Shown piece by piece: positions 32,975 to 44,199 of a stretch of DNA of 64,000 nt (positions are counted from its first letter, which is position 1; every line of letters starts with the position of its first letter). The notes under the pieces are model-generated. The model made no database searches. It saw only the letters and a list, made by a program, of their open reading frames with translations, and had not been told where the DNA came from. This DNA comes from Eucommia ulmoides. Lineage: Eukaryota > Streptophyta > Magnoliopsida > Garryales > Eucommiaceae. The stretch lies in NCBI GenBank assembly GCA_016647705.1, contig CM028340.1, positions 8,929,001 through 8,993,000 on the forward strand. The letters are read 5' to 3'. A program made the translations under genes and the position numbers.

Positions 32975-34368
32975 TGATGAGTGATTTATTTACTAACAAA
33001 TCAAGTATTTTTGGATTCAAATATTTGTGTGTTTTCAAGAATTTTTGTTAGTTTATTGTGTTTTTGTATTGTTTTATAGGTTTTCGAATAAATGGGTGAA
33101 AATGTGTAAAATTGGTTCAGATATAGTAACTTGAAGGTCCTTTTTAACAATGATGAAATTCGATTTTGGAAAATCTCAAAATATGGAAGTTGTAGATATA
33201 TATCATTACTTTCCATAGGTTTTTTAATCACCTTAATCAAAGTTCGGACATGTATGTTACGGTGAAAATACGAATCAGGCGCCAGGCAATGACGATATCT
33301 CGTTGCAGCGAGTTTCCGTCAGTAAGTTTTTGACCCCCTACTCGCTACAGCGACTAGACACCAGCTGAAAATGATATTTTTAGATATTTTAGGATATTTT
33401 GGTGTTCTAATTGATATCCACTGATTTCCTACACCTAGGACATTTTTAGGGAGTTTTTGGGAGCTCAAGATCATACGAAGCAAGAGATTTCATTAATTGG
33501 AGAAGAGAAAACAAGATTGGAGCGGATTTTTTGGATGTGGAACCATCTATTCTTTAGATATTGGCTATTCTTCCTTGTTTCTCTCTTTATTTCTAAACTC
33601 TTGTTGGTTGGTTGATCATGTATATATCATTTTTAGTTGAATATTTGGTTATGGTCAAGTGTATATAAGTGTTTATTATCTAGGGATTGATTAGTTCATG
33701 AATATACGTGTTTGAGTAAATCGTTGTTTCGTTATCGGTTGTCCATCCCTCTTCGATTGTGTTTACCGTTCTTTTACTTCTATATTATGCTTGTCATGAT
33801 ATTGTGGTTGATTTTAGAATACGGGGTTTGACATTAAGGAGAGGTAATCCTGAATTTGGACTAAGGTTTAAACACAACGCGATGTTCTAATATTTCGGGA
33901 GATTATTAGAACGTGTGCAATCCGTGAGGTTGGGGCAAGACTCAATAATTGTTTAGATGCTAGATAGGGATATCGGGTTTGACACGGTTCCATATTCATT
34001 CACTTTACACTCGGAAGAGGTAGTGAGTGAGTTTTAGACACCTAGATTATCGGATGGATTGATGATTGTTAATGTAAACTAGATTAAATCAAGCACGTTT
34101 AAGTGAATGAAGTTAATACCTAGATAATCTATTCCCATAGATTTTATTTCAAGCATTGTAGATTAATTAGATATTATTTTAGTTTAGTTTATTTTTATAG
34201 CAAAAACCTAAAATTAGATTGTTTAGATAAAGTTTGGTTACGATAATCATGGTACTTAGCGATAATTTAAACTAATCCCTATGGATACGACAACCCTACA
34301 GGGATACGACAACTGTACTCTTTCTATACTATTAAAATTTGACCTCGTGCACTTGCGAGTAATAATGG
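32975..34368 (+). mobile_element. Family P LTR (LTR C), diverged, without visible target duplication
   Basis: It starts TGATGAGTGATTTATT and runs through the family landmarks: short dyads CTCGTTGCAGCGAG near 33300, 'GAATACGGGGTTTGACA' near 33818, 'GATTATCGGATGG', 'AACTAATCCCTATGGATACGAC' and 'CGTGCACTTGCGAG' near the end. The 3' end is uncertain (34355-34375). The flanks are Tat relics of opposite orientation and no 5-bp duplication was found. It is therefore either an LTR left by rearrangement or an old copy with a worn end. Confidence 0.7.
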
Positions 34369-36066
34369 TTTCCCATTCTTCAAGCTGCTAAGGGGGAACA
34401 AAACCAATGAGTGGGCGAAAGAGTGCGTGTCCTCCTTCTAAGTGTTGAAGCTCTACCATGCAACCACTCCATTGTTAACTACGTCGATGCTTGAGGATGA
34501 GTTATTGTTTTACCAGCTATGTCTCCAATTTCGGTAAGTAATGCCTTAATCCGAGAGGTGGAAGAGGATCAAAGCCCAGTTTACTACTACAACCCATCCA
34601 AACCTTTGTTGAAGCACAGTATTCAACATCCAGAAAAATGAGACAATACTTTCAAGAGCACTTTGTGGTCGTGCTGATCGAACATCCCCTTCAACAGATA
34701 CTCTATACCTTGGATACATTCAGTAGATTAATCAAATAGTCCTTCGAGCTCAGTGAGTTCCACATCGACTAGCGCCCGTACATGGCCATAAAAGGATAGG
34801 TCATGGAGGACTTTATAGCTAAGTTCAAATGTATCGAAGAATCCTTGCCAGAGATGGGAGCCCTATCTGGGCCAAAGGGGAGTGCCCAAGTCTGATGCAA
34901 TGAAGAATGTCTACCAGGCACCATAGCCAATGGTGAGTCTTCAAGCGAAAAACCTGAATTGGACAACAATTCCCTAAGGGACAAGTAGGGGTTATTCACC
35001 AATGGATCATCCAACCATAATAGTAGTAGGAAAAGACTAGTCTTGATCACCTCCATAGGAGAGGAGATCTAGTACTCCTTCAACTTTGGTTTGAAAGTCA
35101 CTAATATCAAAGTTAAGTACGAGGAGTTGATCACTGGACTCAAGCTAGCCATGCTTATGGGGACGACTGACCATTCAATATTCTCTAACTCCAAATTAAT
35201 GGTCATCTAGGTAAAAGAAGATTACCTGGCGAAGGATACTACAATGATGCGGTACCAAGAAAATATAAGAGATCTCTGGGAAGGGTAACCCTCGGCTAGA
35301 ATCACCTAGGTTCTTTGGGATGAAAACCTCTACCCAATGTACTGGCAAACCTAGTATCATCTGTACTATCAAAAGGTTCTCGACGTGTTTTGGTAGAGGT
35401 CCTCAATACTCCTAACATTAATGAGACAGATCAAGTTAACCAAGTCGACAGCTTGGAAAATTCCAGTGTTGGATGGATCCAATATAGGAGTATTTCGAGC
35501 AAGGTACCCTCTAAGGAGACAATGTGGAGGCAAAGAGACTCTGGTATAGGGATTCCAAGGACTTCCTATCGAATGGAGTCCAATACTGGAGGTTATTCCA
35601 CAACCCAAATTCCCAATGCTTACACTTAAGAGAACCCATTATGTTTTAGGAGAGATCCATGAAGGCGTGTGCAAAAACCATACAGGGAGGAAGTCTCTCC
35701 CATCAAATGTAATATGTAATGTATACTATTCACCAACATTAGAAAACGACTCTAGGCTCTATATCTAAGCTTGTGACAAGTGTCGAAGGTTTGCCTCTCA
35801 TCCGTAGCTACCATCAACGGAGATGACACTTATGAGCAACCCATGGCCCTTTGCGGAATGGGGAATCGACATCTTCTGTCCCTTCTTCATTGGAACGGGT
35901 TAGCGAATGTTTCTATAAGTAGCGATCGATTAGTTCACCAAGTGGGTGGAGGTAGAACCTCTGGCTACAATCACCAAATAGAAGATCCAGAACTTTGCAT
36001 GGAAGAACCTGTGTGCCATTTTGGGATTCCGAGAGTGATCATCATTGACAAGGTTCATTGTAATTA
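34369..36066 (+). pseudogene. Tat RT end, RNase H and integrase start relic (T5)
   Basis: Plus-strand signatures in order are PFFKLL (end of RT), then SPVYYYN of the connection region and, at about 35050-35270, an RNase H block with YEELITGLKLAM, a match to the 'YEALIAGLxLA' helix of Tat RNase H. Then follows a linker, and from about 35780 CDKCQRF-like and EQPMALCGMGN/FTKWVEV-type integrase pieces ending with VCHFGIPRVI. It belongs to the same lineage as T4 but lies on the opposite strand. Broken, with many interruptions. Confidence 0.75.
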
Positions 36067-36239
36067 ATGTTTATGCTACTTTATTTGTTTCTTATGCCAA
36101 CTTTTATGTATCATAAATTCCATGCACTTGTCACGCACATTTATTTGTAATAAATGTTATTTTTTTGTTTATAAATGTGATTAAATTTTAATTTTGTACT
36201 AATAAATTTGACACAAGTGTTGGGGAGGGGGATTCAGTT

Positions 36240-37460
36240 ATGTCAGAGCCTGGGCCCATAGATCCTTAAGTTCTACACTCGCAATCTGAGCACAGGTTTG
36301 CATTGGTCTGGACATGATAGATAAATATTTAAGCTATTACATTAATTTTTTATTTTAGTTTTTAAAAATATTTATGTTATTTATTGTGTCTTAATTAATG
36401 TTTCGGGGTACTAGTTCGCTTGATTGTGCTAGATTTGATGTAGGAGGATGAAGAGAAGACACCCTCAGTCAAGTTACAGGATTGATAGAATTGGCCAGTT
36501 TGTATGACCCTTTCAGGCTGTAGTCGAAGTTGTTTGATAGGTTCCTTATAATCGCGTTGGTAGAGAGATGGTGTCTGGAGACGCACACTTTCCATCTACC
36601 TATTGGGGAGATAATCATCATGCTACAAGACGTGACTATTTTATTGGGGTTGCCAGTGCACAGGCAACCTATTATTGACTCTTAGGACACGCGACTAGTA
36701 GCTAATTGGTAGGCACTTTACCATGATCTCCTCAGAGTGGCACTGCCAGAGGATAAGATAAGGAATGGCTATTTGAAGCTCAATTGGCTAAGGAGAACCT
36801 TCAATAAAGTTCCTAAGGATGTCGGTGAGGAGGCCATGCATTGTTATGCACGTGCATATTGCTTGATTTTGCTTGGCAAGATGTTATTGCCTAATAAATC
36901 GTAGAATAGCGTCAAGTTAGCCTACCTCTCACTGCTCCATGACTCGATACCTCCTCCCAAGTATAGCTAGGGCAGTGCGACACTAGTGGTCCTCTACCAT
37001 GAGTTATGTAAGGCGTCGACAGGCACGACGAAAGAAATAGTCGGCTGCTTATTTTTATTATTATTCATCTATTAACTTAACGATCATTTGTGTTTCATAG
37101 GATCTAGATGTATTACAACCGATGTACTTGAGTGAGTTTTTTCTGCAGATGAAAACTCTTGAGTCATACCGCGAGACTTGTCATGTCATCCATGACATAT
37201 GTTCGGTGGCGATGTACGGTCAGGTACTGCGCCAGATGCTAATTGACGTTCCTCCATCTTTTCAGCCTACTCCTCAGCCATGGATTTGTGACACCTACTG
37301 CCAAGTAGTATGGGTGATACCAGACCTTCTATAGCCTACAACATAGGTTCTAATGCCGGACAATCTAGTATGAACAGTATAGGTGATGATACTGGGCCAT
37401 CCGACGTATAGCAGATAGATGACTCTTATTCACATTACGCATCGCAGCTAGGTACACGAC
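36240..37460 (+). pseudogene. Plant mobile domain (PMD, MAIN/MAIL-like) gene relic, first part
   Basis: An opening stretch reads MSEPGPID, then VLHSQSEHR, a typical start of transposon-associated PMD proteins (GPIDPSVLxxQxxHRS). After an AT-rich gap, probably an intron, come ERWCLETHTFHLPIGE, LQDVTILLGLPVHRQP, KLNWLRRTF and YARAYCLILLGKMLLP. These are the hallmark blocks of the aminotransferase-like PMD fold ('ERWRPETHTFHLP.GE.T.TLQDV..LLGLPIDG'). A second AT-rich gap ending TTTCATAG (37100) fits a 3' splice site, followed by ESYRETCHVIHDI. PMD proteins act in silencing and genome stability in host form, and many copies ride in transposons. This copy is interrupted by a solo LTR at 37461 and otherwise decayed. 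Confidence 0.78.
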
Positions 37461-39171
37461 TGATAGGTGTAAATTACCTATATATTTTCAACCCGAATTT
37501 GTTAGTTTTCGACTATGTTTATAGTTATTTTTATATGTTTTAATATGTTTTTATTCTTTTTGTATTAAAACAGGTGCGTAGGGTGAAAAGGTCTGAAATC
37601 GGGGCATAAATGATTAATTCGTATCGAGAACAGACAGAGAATGGTGGAAAAATGAGCAAGACGACAAGATTCTACAAACAAGCCCACCGCTGCGGCGTCC
37701 AAACCACCATCGCGATGGTGAAGATGCTGAGATGACAAATGCTACTGATGGATCACCGCCTAGGCGGTGAACCAGCATAATGTTTTCCATATCTACCGCC
37801 TTCTCCACCGCCTAGGCGAACCTTAACTGACATACCTCACCGCCTAGGTGGTGGCCTCTATATAGTGTTAGATATTTATTTTAGATATTTTGTCTATTTA
37901 TACCCCTTTTCTCCTCTCTCCTTTGCTCCCTCCGACCATTATAGCCCTTAAGGATTAGGTTAGGATATAGAGAGAGTATGGGGAGTGCCCAAACATATCC
38001 AAAGGAGAAGATCAACATGCGGAGAAGGAGAATCGTTCGATGGACGGTTTTAGCTGCTAATCTTCAGATATCGGCTAAGTTCATCCGTTTTTTCTTTTAT
38101 TTCTTATCTTCTATGTATGTTTGAGCATGTTTAGCCTAGTTTCAATTTTATAAATGGCTATGGCCATAGGTTAAACGTGAATTATGTATGGGATTGATAT
38201 CGTTTATAAAAACGTAGTTTTTGTTGAGTTGCGTTTCTTTGATGATTGTTCTTCAATGTTTGATTGTGTTTATCATATTGTTTGTTTATTGGGCTTAGAT
38301 TTATATATCGAGAATACGGGGTTTGACAAATCCTGAATTCGAATTAGAATAAACAAACGCCACGATCCGATAACCCAGTCAGGGTTAGGATTGTGGACAA
38401 TCTATGACATTGGGGCGAGACTCACATGATCTAGAATCATTAAGACGTTGAGGGAGACTTATTCATTGATTTGAAGTCACATATTCCATCGTCTTACACT
38501 CAGGAGAGGTAGCGAGGGAGTTTTAGAACTGAGATTGTCGATAGGGTAAACACAACGCATGAAATCAATGACGTTGGGACGAGACTCATGTGACCTAAAG
38601 TCGTTAAGACATTAAGGGGGACTTCTTCGTTGACACGAAGTCACGTTATATCCCTCGTCTTACACTCGGGAGAGGTGGCGAGGGAGTTTACAAACTGAGG
38701 TTTTGTATGCAATTAATGAGGTTGGGGCAAGACTCACTCAACCTAGGGTCGTTAAGACGTTGAGGGGGACTTCTTCGTTAGCATGAAGTTGCGTTATATC
38801 TCCTGTCTTACACTCGAGAGAGGCGGCGGAGGAGTTTTAAATACCGAGATTTTCAAATAGGTCGAACACCATTATTGTAAACTAAACGAAATCAAATATG
38901 TTTAAGTAAATAGAGTTAATCCCTAGATAATTCATCCCATAACTATCTCGTATTAGTAATTAATATAGTTAAAGTAGTATTTTAGTATTAGTATTAATTA
39001 ATTAAATTCTATTTTTGTCACCTAGATAAATTCGGGTTATGACAATCGCGGTATTCGATAGTAATCTCAACCAATCCCTGTGGATACGATACCCGACTGA
39101 AAGGTCCATTATACTAAAACTTAATCCGTATGCTTGCGGTGAAAGTGGCAGCGCATGAATTGCGGCCACCA
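37461..39171 (+). mobile_element. Solo LTR of family P (LTR B), 1711 bp
   Basis: A perfect 5-bp duplication ACGAC flanks it (37456-37460, 39172-39176). It starts TGATAGGTGTAAATTACC and ends GCGGCCACCA like LTR A, and no internal element DNA remains. It carries CCGCCTAGGCGG dyads near 37755-37850, TATA-like TTTATACCCC near 37897 and an enlarged tandem block (38400-38860), which explains most of its extra length over LTR A. It splits the PMD gene relic. Confidence 0.92.
38400..38860 (+). repeat. Threefold tandem repeat inside LTR B
   Basis: Three copies of a 150-165 bp block start near 38410, 38574 and 38722. Each holds TTGGG(G)CGAGACTC, 'CGTTAAGACGTTGAGGGGGAC', 'TCTTACACTCGGGAGAGG' and GGAGTTT. 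LTR A and the minus-strand family P LTRs have this block once. Confidence 0.85.
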
Positions 39172-39427
39172 ACGACCATCATCGTCATTCGTCACTCCCG
39201 CGATGGATGAAGTTGTGTCAACTTTAGGCGTGATTCCTTCGATGACATTTGTCCAACCCACAAGATTGGAAAGATAAGTGTCACCAGTGTCGTGGTTCGG
39301 GGACGACATGGATGCCACCCCGGGGATGATGCAACAGTCATTAATGGATTTCGGACAAGTTATATAGGTTTATGAGGAGGCTGAGAAACCTCCTATTGCT
39401 CAACGTCGAGGGCGGAGGAATGTCTGA
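39172..39427 (+). pseudogene. PMD gene relic, last part
   Basis: After the ACGAC duplication the sequence resumes with CATCATCGTCATTCGTC and ends in a basic tail reading AQRRGRRNV. PMD proteins of this type usually finish with an arginine-rich tail. It is followed by an AT-rich 3' region with poly-T runs (39490-39528). It is not joined here to the first part. Confidence 0.55.
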
Positions 39428-40248
39428 CATAGGGGTTGCGGTACATAGTTAATTATATAGTTGATAGTTTAACTATAGGAATGTAAATACTTTTTTTTTT
39501 TCTTTTTCTTTTTTTTTTCTTTTTTTTACGGATAGTTGTATAGGAATGTACATAGTTAGTTATATAATTGATAGTTGCCAAAATGAAAGTTGTTCAACTA
39601 CTATATATATTGCTTCTGAAATGGGTAAAATATTTCAATGGGACAGGGGTTTAGGATTACAGAGAAATTCTTGGATACCATACGGAGTTGAAAGTTCCAC
39701 TCCATATGCTATCAAAGAATTTCTGCAGAATGTTAAACACTTGTCCAATTCAAATGCTTTATCCATTTCTGAAGCAGCAATATATACGGCACATTAACTG
39801 TCCAAATGTAAATACCGTTTTTTGTTATGTTTGTAACTTTAGAAAGTTGTTGATTTACCGTATATATTGATTCTGAAATAGATAAATCATTTGAATGAGA
39901 GATAGAGACATGTGTCTAATAAACCGGATCAATTCTTGGATATCATACAGGGTTGGATAGCATTTAAAAGGGGGTTTGACTTTCAACTTCGAATGTTATC
40001 CAAGAATTTCTCCAGAATCTTACACACTTTTCTCCATCTCCCATTTAAATTCTTTATCCATTTGAGAACCAATCTATACGGTAGATCAATAGCTTTCTTT
40101 GTAAATACATTTTTTTGTACATTATTGTACACATTTGTTGCATTTTGTACTCCATTTGTGAGACGTGTATATACATATTTATTCATCATCAATTTAAAAG
40201 ATTCTTTTCCCATGGAAAACATGATATAGACAAGGTATAGGTATAGGC
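39428..40248. repeat. Non-coding flank with a ~260-bp tandem duplication
   Basis: 'TATATATTGATTCTGAAATGG' to 'CTTGGATACCATAC..GAATGTTATCCAAGAATTTC' occurs at about 39600-39790 and again, diverged, at about 39860-40060. The two short ORFs that overlap it look accidental. The segment 40060-40190 is repeated once more at 42990-43120 on the other side of the 40254-42663 insertion. No gene recognised. Confidence 0.55.
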
Positions 40249-40934
40249 ATAGGTGTCACACCCTTCCCCGGGCCCCCATCGTTCGAGGCCGAGTGTGACA
40301 TCGACTAGACGTTACCTGACCGATTAACAAATATACATATATATACACATGCCGCTATACCTTTTTTTTTTTCCAAAAATATATTTACTCACTTCAAAAT
40401 TCGGGAATACACTTGTCCCAAATATTCACAACAAAACCACAAAAAGAAAATTGAACCTTTCATGGTTCACACCTATCCTGCCAGCCATCCAAAACGACTC
40501 CACCTCCTGACTCCACCTATTGCCAGTAGTGGATCTGTCTTTAGCTGTGGTACCTGAAACCAAATATTTTATCGATGTACTATCTTCATAAGATAAAAAT
40601 ATTTCATAGATCAAGTGTATTTATCAAATTCCATCTTTCGAACATAATATAAATATAACCGCACACTCAGCAAAAATAAAATTCCACTACCATCATTGCA
40701 ATACGATAACATATCTAAATCAACCAATCCAAATATTTCGACATATAATAAAATACCGCACTTATATTTTTCTACTAGCCATAGGATCGTCTTACCTCAC
40801 GATCGGGAGTTACGACAGTATTGTAACCTATACAATTGTGTTATCTAATGTGGCTATCAATGTCAGAGCCATGCAATATCCCCAATGGTAGGGGCAACCA
40901 CCCGCATGATTTGCACTCCTGACAGGTCAACATA

Positions 40935-41110
40935 TCCACCCTACAGGACTTGCCTGACAGGTAACAACAAATATTCACCCTACAAGACTTGTTTGTCAGG
41001 TAACAACAAATATTCACCCTACAAGACTTGCGTGACATGTAACAACAAATATCCACCCTGCAGAACTTGCCTGACAGGTAGCAACATATATCCATCCTAC
41101 TGGACTTTCC
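40935..41110. repeat. 39-bp minisatellite
   Basis: CCCTACAGGACTTGCCTGAC-type units recur at about 40939, 40978, 41017, 41056 and 41095, a regular 39-bp step. Because 39 is a multiple of three, both strands stay open for about 95 codons, giving spurious cysteine-rich frames. The same unit occurs in family L at about 25636, 26230, 30447 and 30970. Confidence 0.85.
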
Positions 41111-42132
41111 TGACAGGTAACAACATATATCCACATCTCGCAGGATATGCCCTCTTAACGGGAAGACAACTATGACATAGTCGGATAATAAAAATCACTT
41201 TCCGCATTTAAAATAATCAATTTTAATAAACCCTTTTTTTTTTTTTTTTTTTTTTTTCACATTTTAGTACGAAAATATAATTTGATAATTTATATAGAAT
41301 ACAGTACACTCACTTTGATTTTTGCACCACTTGAAACCCTGTCGTCAAAATACTACACGGGCGGCATCGCCTGTGAACCTAACAATCAAAGAGCCTAAAT
41401 TAAGAATTTATTTAGAATAACTCTACTATGCAATGTGTGGCCCTAAAGTGCACCATTTTTCATTCCCAATTTTTTTATTATATGAAATTATTATACGTCC
41501 AATTTCTTAAGTTAATCTTAACTGTACAAAAATTATTATAGTAACGTTTTCAAAAACAATCATGTTAATAATTTAATTTGTAAAAAAATATTAATCGACT
41601 ATTAAAAACTTTATTAGTCGACGAAATACTAAAGGTTGTCGTTTTATTAACACTTGACAGAAATACTAATATAGTAACGATTAACAATGAATTGTCAACA
41701 GTTGACTTTGATATTAAGAATATTAAATTCACAAATTTGTGTAAAGTATGTAGTTTTAATAGTTGTGTTTTATTGTACAGTAAATTTGTGTATTTTGAAT
41801 GGTTGTGTCTTTATATTGTTGAGTTTAATATTAGGAAGATATTCATGTCAGCGGTGAATTTAACTGTACTGTAATTATTAGAACAACGACTATAAAATTA
41901 TTTCCGTTAATAAAGTAATTAGTAGAAAAATGTTAATCGACTATCAAAAATTTTATTAGCCAACAGAATACTAAAAATTATTGTTTTAGTAAAATTTGCA
42001 ATTTTTATTTTAAATTGTATTCTTCGAAAATTAGATTTTTCTATACCTACTATATTTCTCGAACTCATATATATATTTTTGACATATAAATATACATGTG
42101 CATTTGTTCGTATAATTACTCCCATGAATTAA

Positions 42133-42137
<5 letters not shown>

Positions 42138-42175
<38 letters not shown>
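42138..42175. repeat. (AT)n microsatellite
   Basis: About 19 uninterrupted AT dinucleotides lie inside the 40254-42663 insertion. A second (TA) run of about 12 units is at 45370-45393. Confidence 0.95.
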
Positions 42176-42178
<3 letters not shown>

Positions 42179-42668
42179 GTTAACCATGTATCTATATACA
42201 CTCCACGTATATATACATATACATATATATGTATGTATACCATGACAACTTAAGAATTACCTTCTAAGAGGTCACTGTTCCTGCTTCCGATACCCCCTTT
42301 GTTTTTTTTTTCAAGGCTTGACACATGTAATCCATATACAATTATATATACACAATAGCATGTGGTTTTGAAGGTTTCCTTCCTTGAGAAGGAAACCGTT
42401 TGGTCCATGTTTATTTATTTATTTTATTTTGTTTTTTATATTTATCCTAATGAATTGGAGTTTTTTTTAATTACATTAATCTCCCCCCACTTATCTTAAA
42501 GATATCATTTAAGTCCAAAATCTAAAATTATTATTTAAAAAAAATGATGATTGACCCCTACAATTTTTAAAGTAAATATTAAATGACACAATTCATCCCA
42601 TTATTTTCTGAATGTTATAAAATGCAACTAAAAATTATGCACATGCAAAAATCGGGTCTTACAATAGG

Positions 42669-43330
42669 CATAGGTAAGATTTAAATGTATTATAAAATAT
42701 TTAATTTTAAATTATTTTGTAATGCATTTAAATCTTAACTATGCTTATACTTATACCTACATAATAATTCAAAATTAAATATTTTATTATATATAAATTA
42801 TATTATTTTATTTAATGAATTTAGTATTAATATATATTTATAATTGTTATAATTATATATTTAAATTACGTTTTTTTCACACTTGATTGACGTTTCGGGG
42901 CATGCTTATTCTACCCTTTGAACAACTTTTTTGGAGATGCCTTTACAGCTTTTTCTAACTGTTGATTGATATCTCGGGGCATGTTTGTTGTCCATTTAAG
43001 AAGCAATATATATGGTAGATCAACAACTTTCTATGTAAATACATTTCCTTGTACATTATTGTATATGTTTGTTGTATTTTCTACTCCATCTTTGAGACGT
43101 GTATATCCATATTTATTCATCGTTAAACATGTATCTCTTAGACATGTATTAAGCAAGTACATTTAAAAACTCATAATGAAGACAATACATAACAAACATG
43201 TTTAACTATATTTGTTACAAAACACATAATAAAGATAATACATAAGAAATACAGTAAATAACATTAGGAAAATAGTCATAAGAAAACACTTAAAAAGATA
43301 ATACAACTGCCCAAATTTCTTTATTCTTCA
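42669..43330. repeat. Continuation of the non-coding flank, AT-rich
   Basis: After the ATAGG duplication the sequence is AT-rich. From about 42990 it repeats 40060-40190 ('GGTAGATCAA', 'TTGTACATTATTGT', 'GAGACGTGTATATCCATATTTATTCATC'). I see no gene. Confidence 0.5.
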
Positions 43331-43332
43331 TT

Positions 43333-43840
43333 GGACATGTATCCCTCAGACAAATAATCATTGTTGGTTATCATATTATGGTATTCATTCGGAGAGAGTG
43401 CTATGTTACTTGCGACAACCATTTCATTGGCTGGTTGGAGTAGATAATATCGCTTCCTTCGCAACAACATTCTATTATTCTCTAGGCGAATTTGTGTAGT
43501 AGCATCTTCGATCTCGGTTATGTCATCAACATGACATCATCGGGGCATCTGAAGACTTCGACAATATGGAATTGGTGCATTCAAAGCTCTCAAACAAAAT
43601 ATAAGATTGTTAGACTCTTTTACCCTGTATTCTCATTCTTAGTGTAGACCGACGCGATACTCTATTGGATTGGTGTCTTGATCACTACAGTAGTCATAAT
43701 AAGATGGTTGTAGAATCCAACATCTATAGTGATCTCAGGGTCTAGGACAACCCCAAACACCATATTAGTTTTCGTCACTTGAAATACCATATGAGCTTTC
43801 CTCACTTGAATTAATATTTGAAGACATCACGAAAATTGTA
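43333..43840 (-). pseudogene. Unknown coding relic
   Basis: The minus strand has about 71 open codons ending at about 43333. They contain IEDATTQIRLENNRMLLRRK, a basic and helix-prone stretch, then LLQPANEMVVASNIALSPNE. Upstream, in other frames, codon-like stretches include MSSNINSSEESSYGISSDEN (start near 43833) and LRALNAPIPYCRS. Composition looks like an old exon, less AT-rich than the flanks. I do not recognise the family. Neighbours are another minus-strand relic at 44200-44970 that could belong to the same former gene or transposon. Confidence 0.35.
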
Positions 43841-44199
43841 GGATGAATAGTTTATTTCCAAATATTATACTGCACATTACGATTTGTTTACAAAAAAATA
43901 GCATTTTAAAATTTAATTTATGAAAAACGATGTTTTAAAACTTATTTACACGACACTTAACTGAAAAAAGTTAACTCAACACCACTTATCAATTGAAACA
44001 TCACTTAACTAATGGATCGTTTTATTTCTTTCACCTAATATATTATGGAGCACACTGAAAGAGTATAATCTTAAAGGAAAAACAACTTAAAATAATCATA
44101 AATATCATACTGAAATTAAACGCGTTAACAAGTATAATTAATTATAAAACAAAAAAAAAAACTATTAGACAAATTAGAAAATAATACCCATAATTGAAC

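Larger units (their letters stand above)
40254..42663 (-). mobile_element. LTR-like insertion, 2410 bp, related to family L
   Basis: It starts TGTCACACCC and ends GTCTTACA (TG...CA). ATAGG flanks it on both sides (40249-40253, 42664-42668). On the minus strand it begins TGTAAGACCCG like the family L LTRs and shares their GGTTTCC/GGAAACC hairpin (about 42375-42400). It also contains the block with the 39-bp minisatellite (40935-41110) that family L keeps in its internal region. It is best read as a solo LTR or a compact non-autonomous relative. No coding frame beyond minisatellite read-through. Confidence 0.68.

Noticed and set aside
40841-41175. 97- and 96-codon cysteine-rich frames on opposite strands
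   Set aside because: Both are read-through of a 39-bp minisatellite whose length is a multiple of three. The repeats also occur in non-open form in family L.
40885-41175. CRISPR-like array of regular repeats
   Set aside because: Units abut with no unique spacers and the context is plant transposons. It is a minisatellite.
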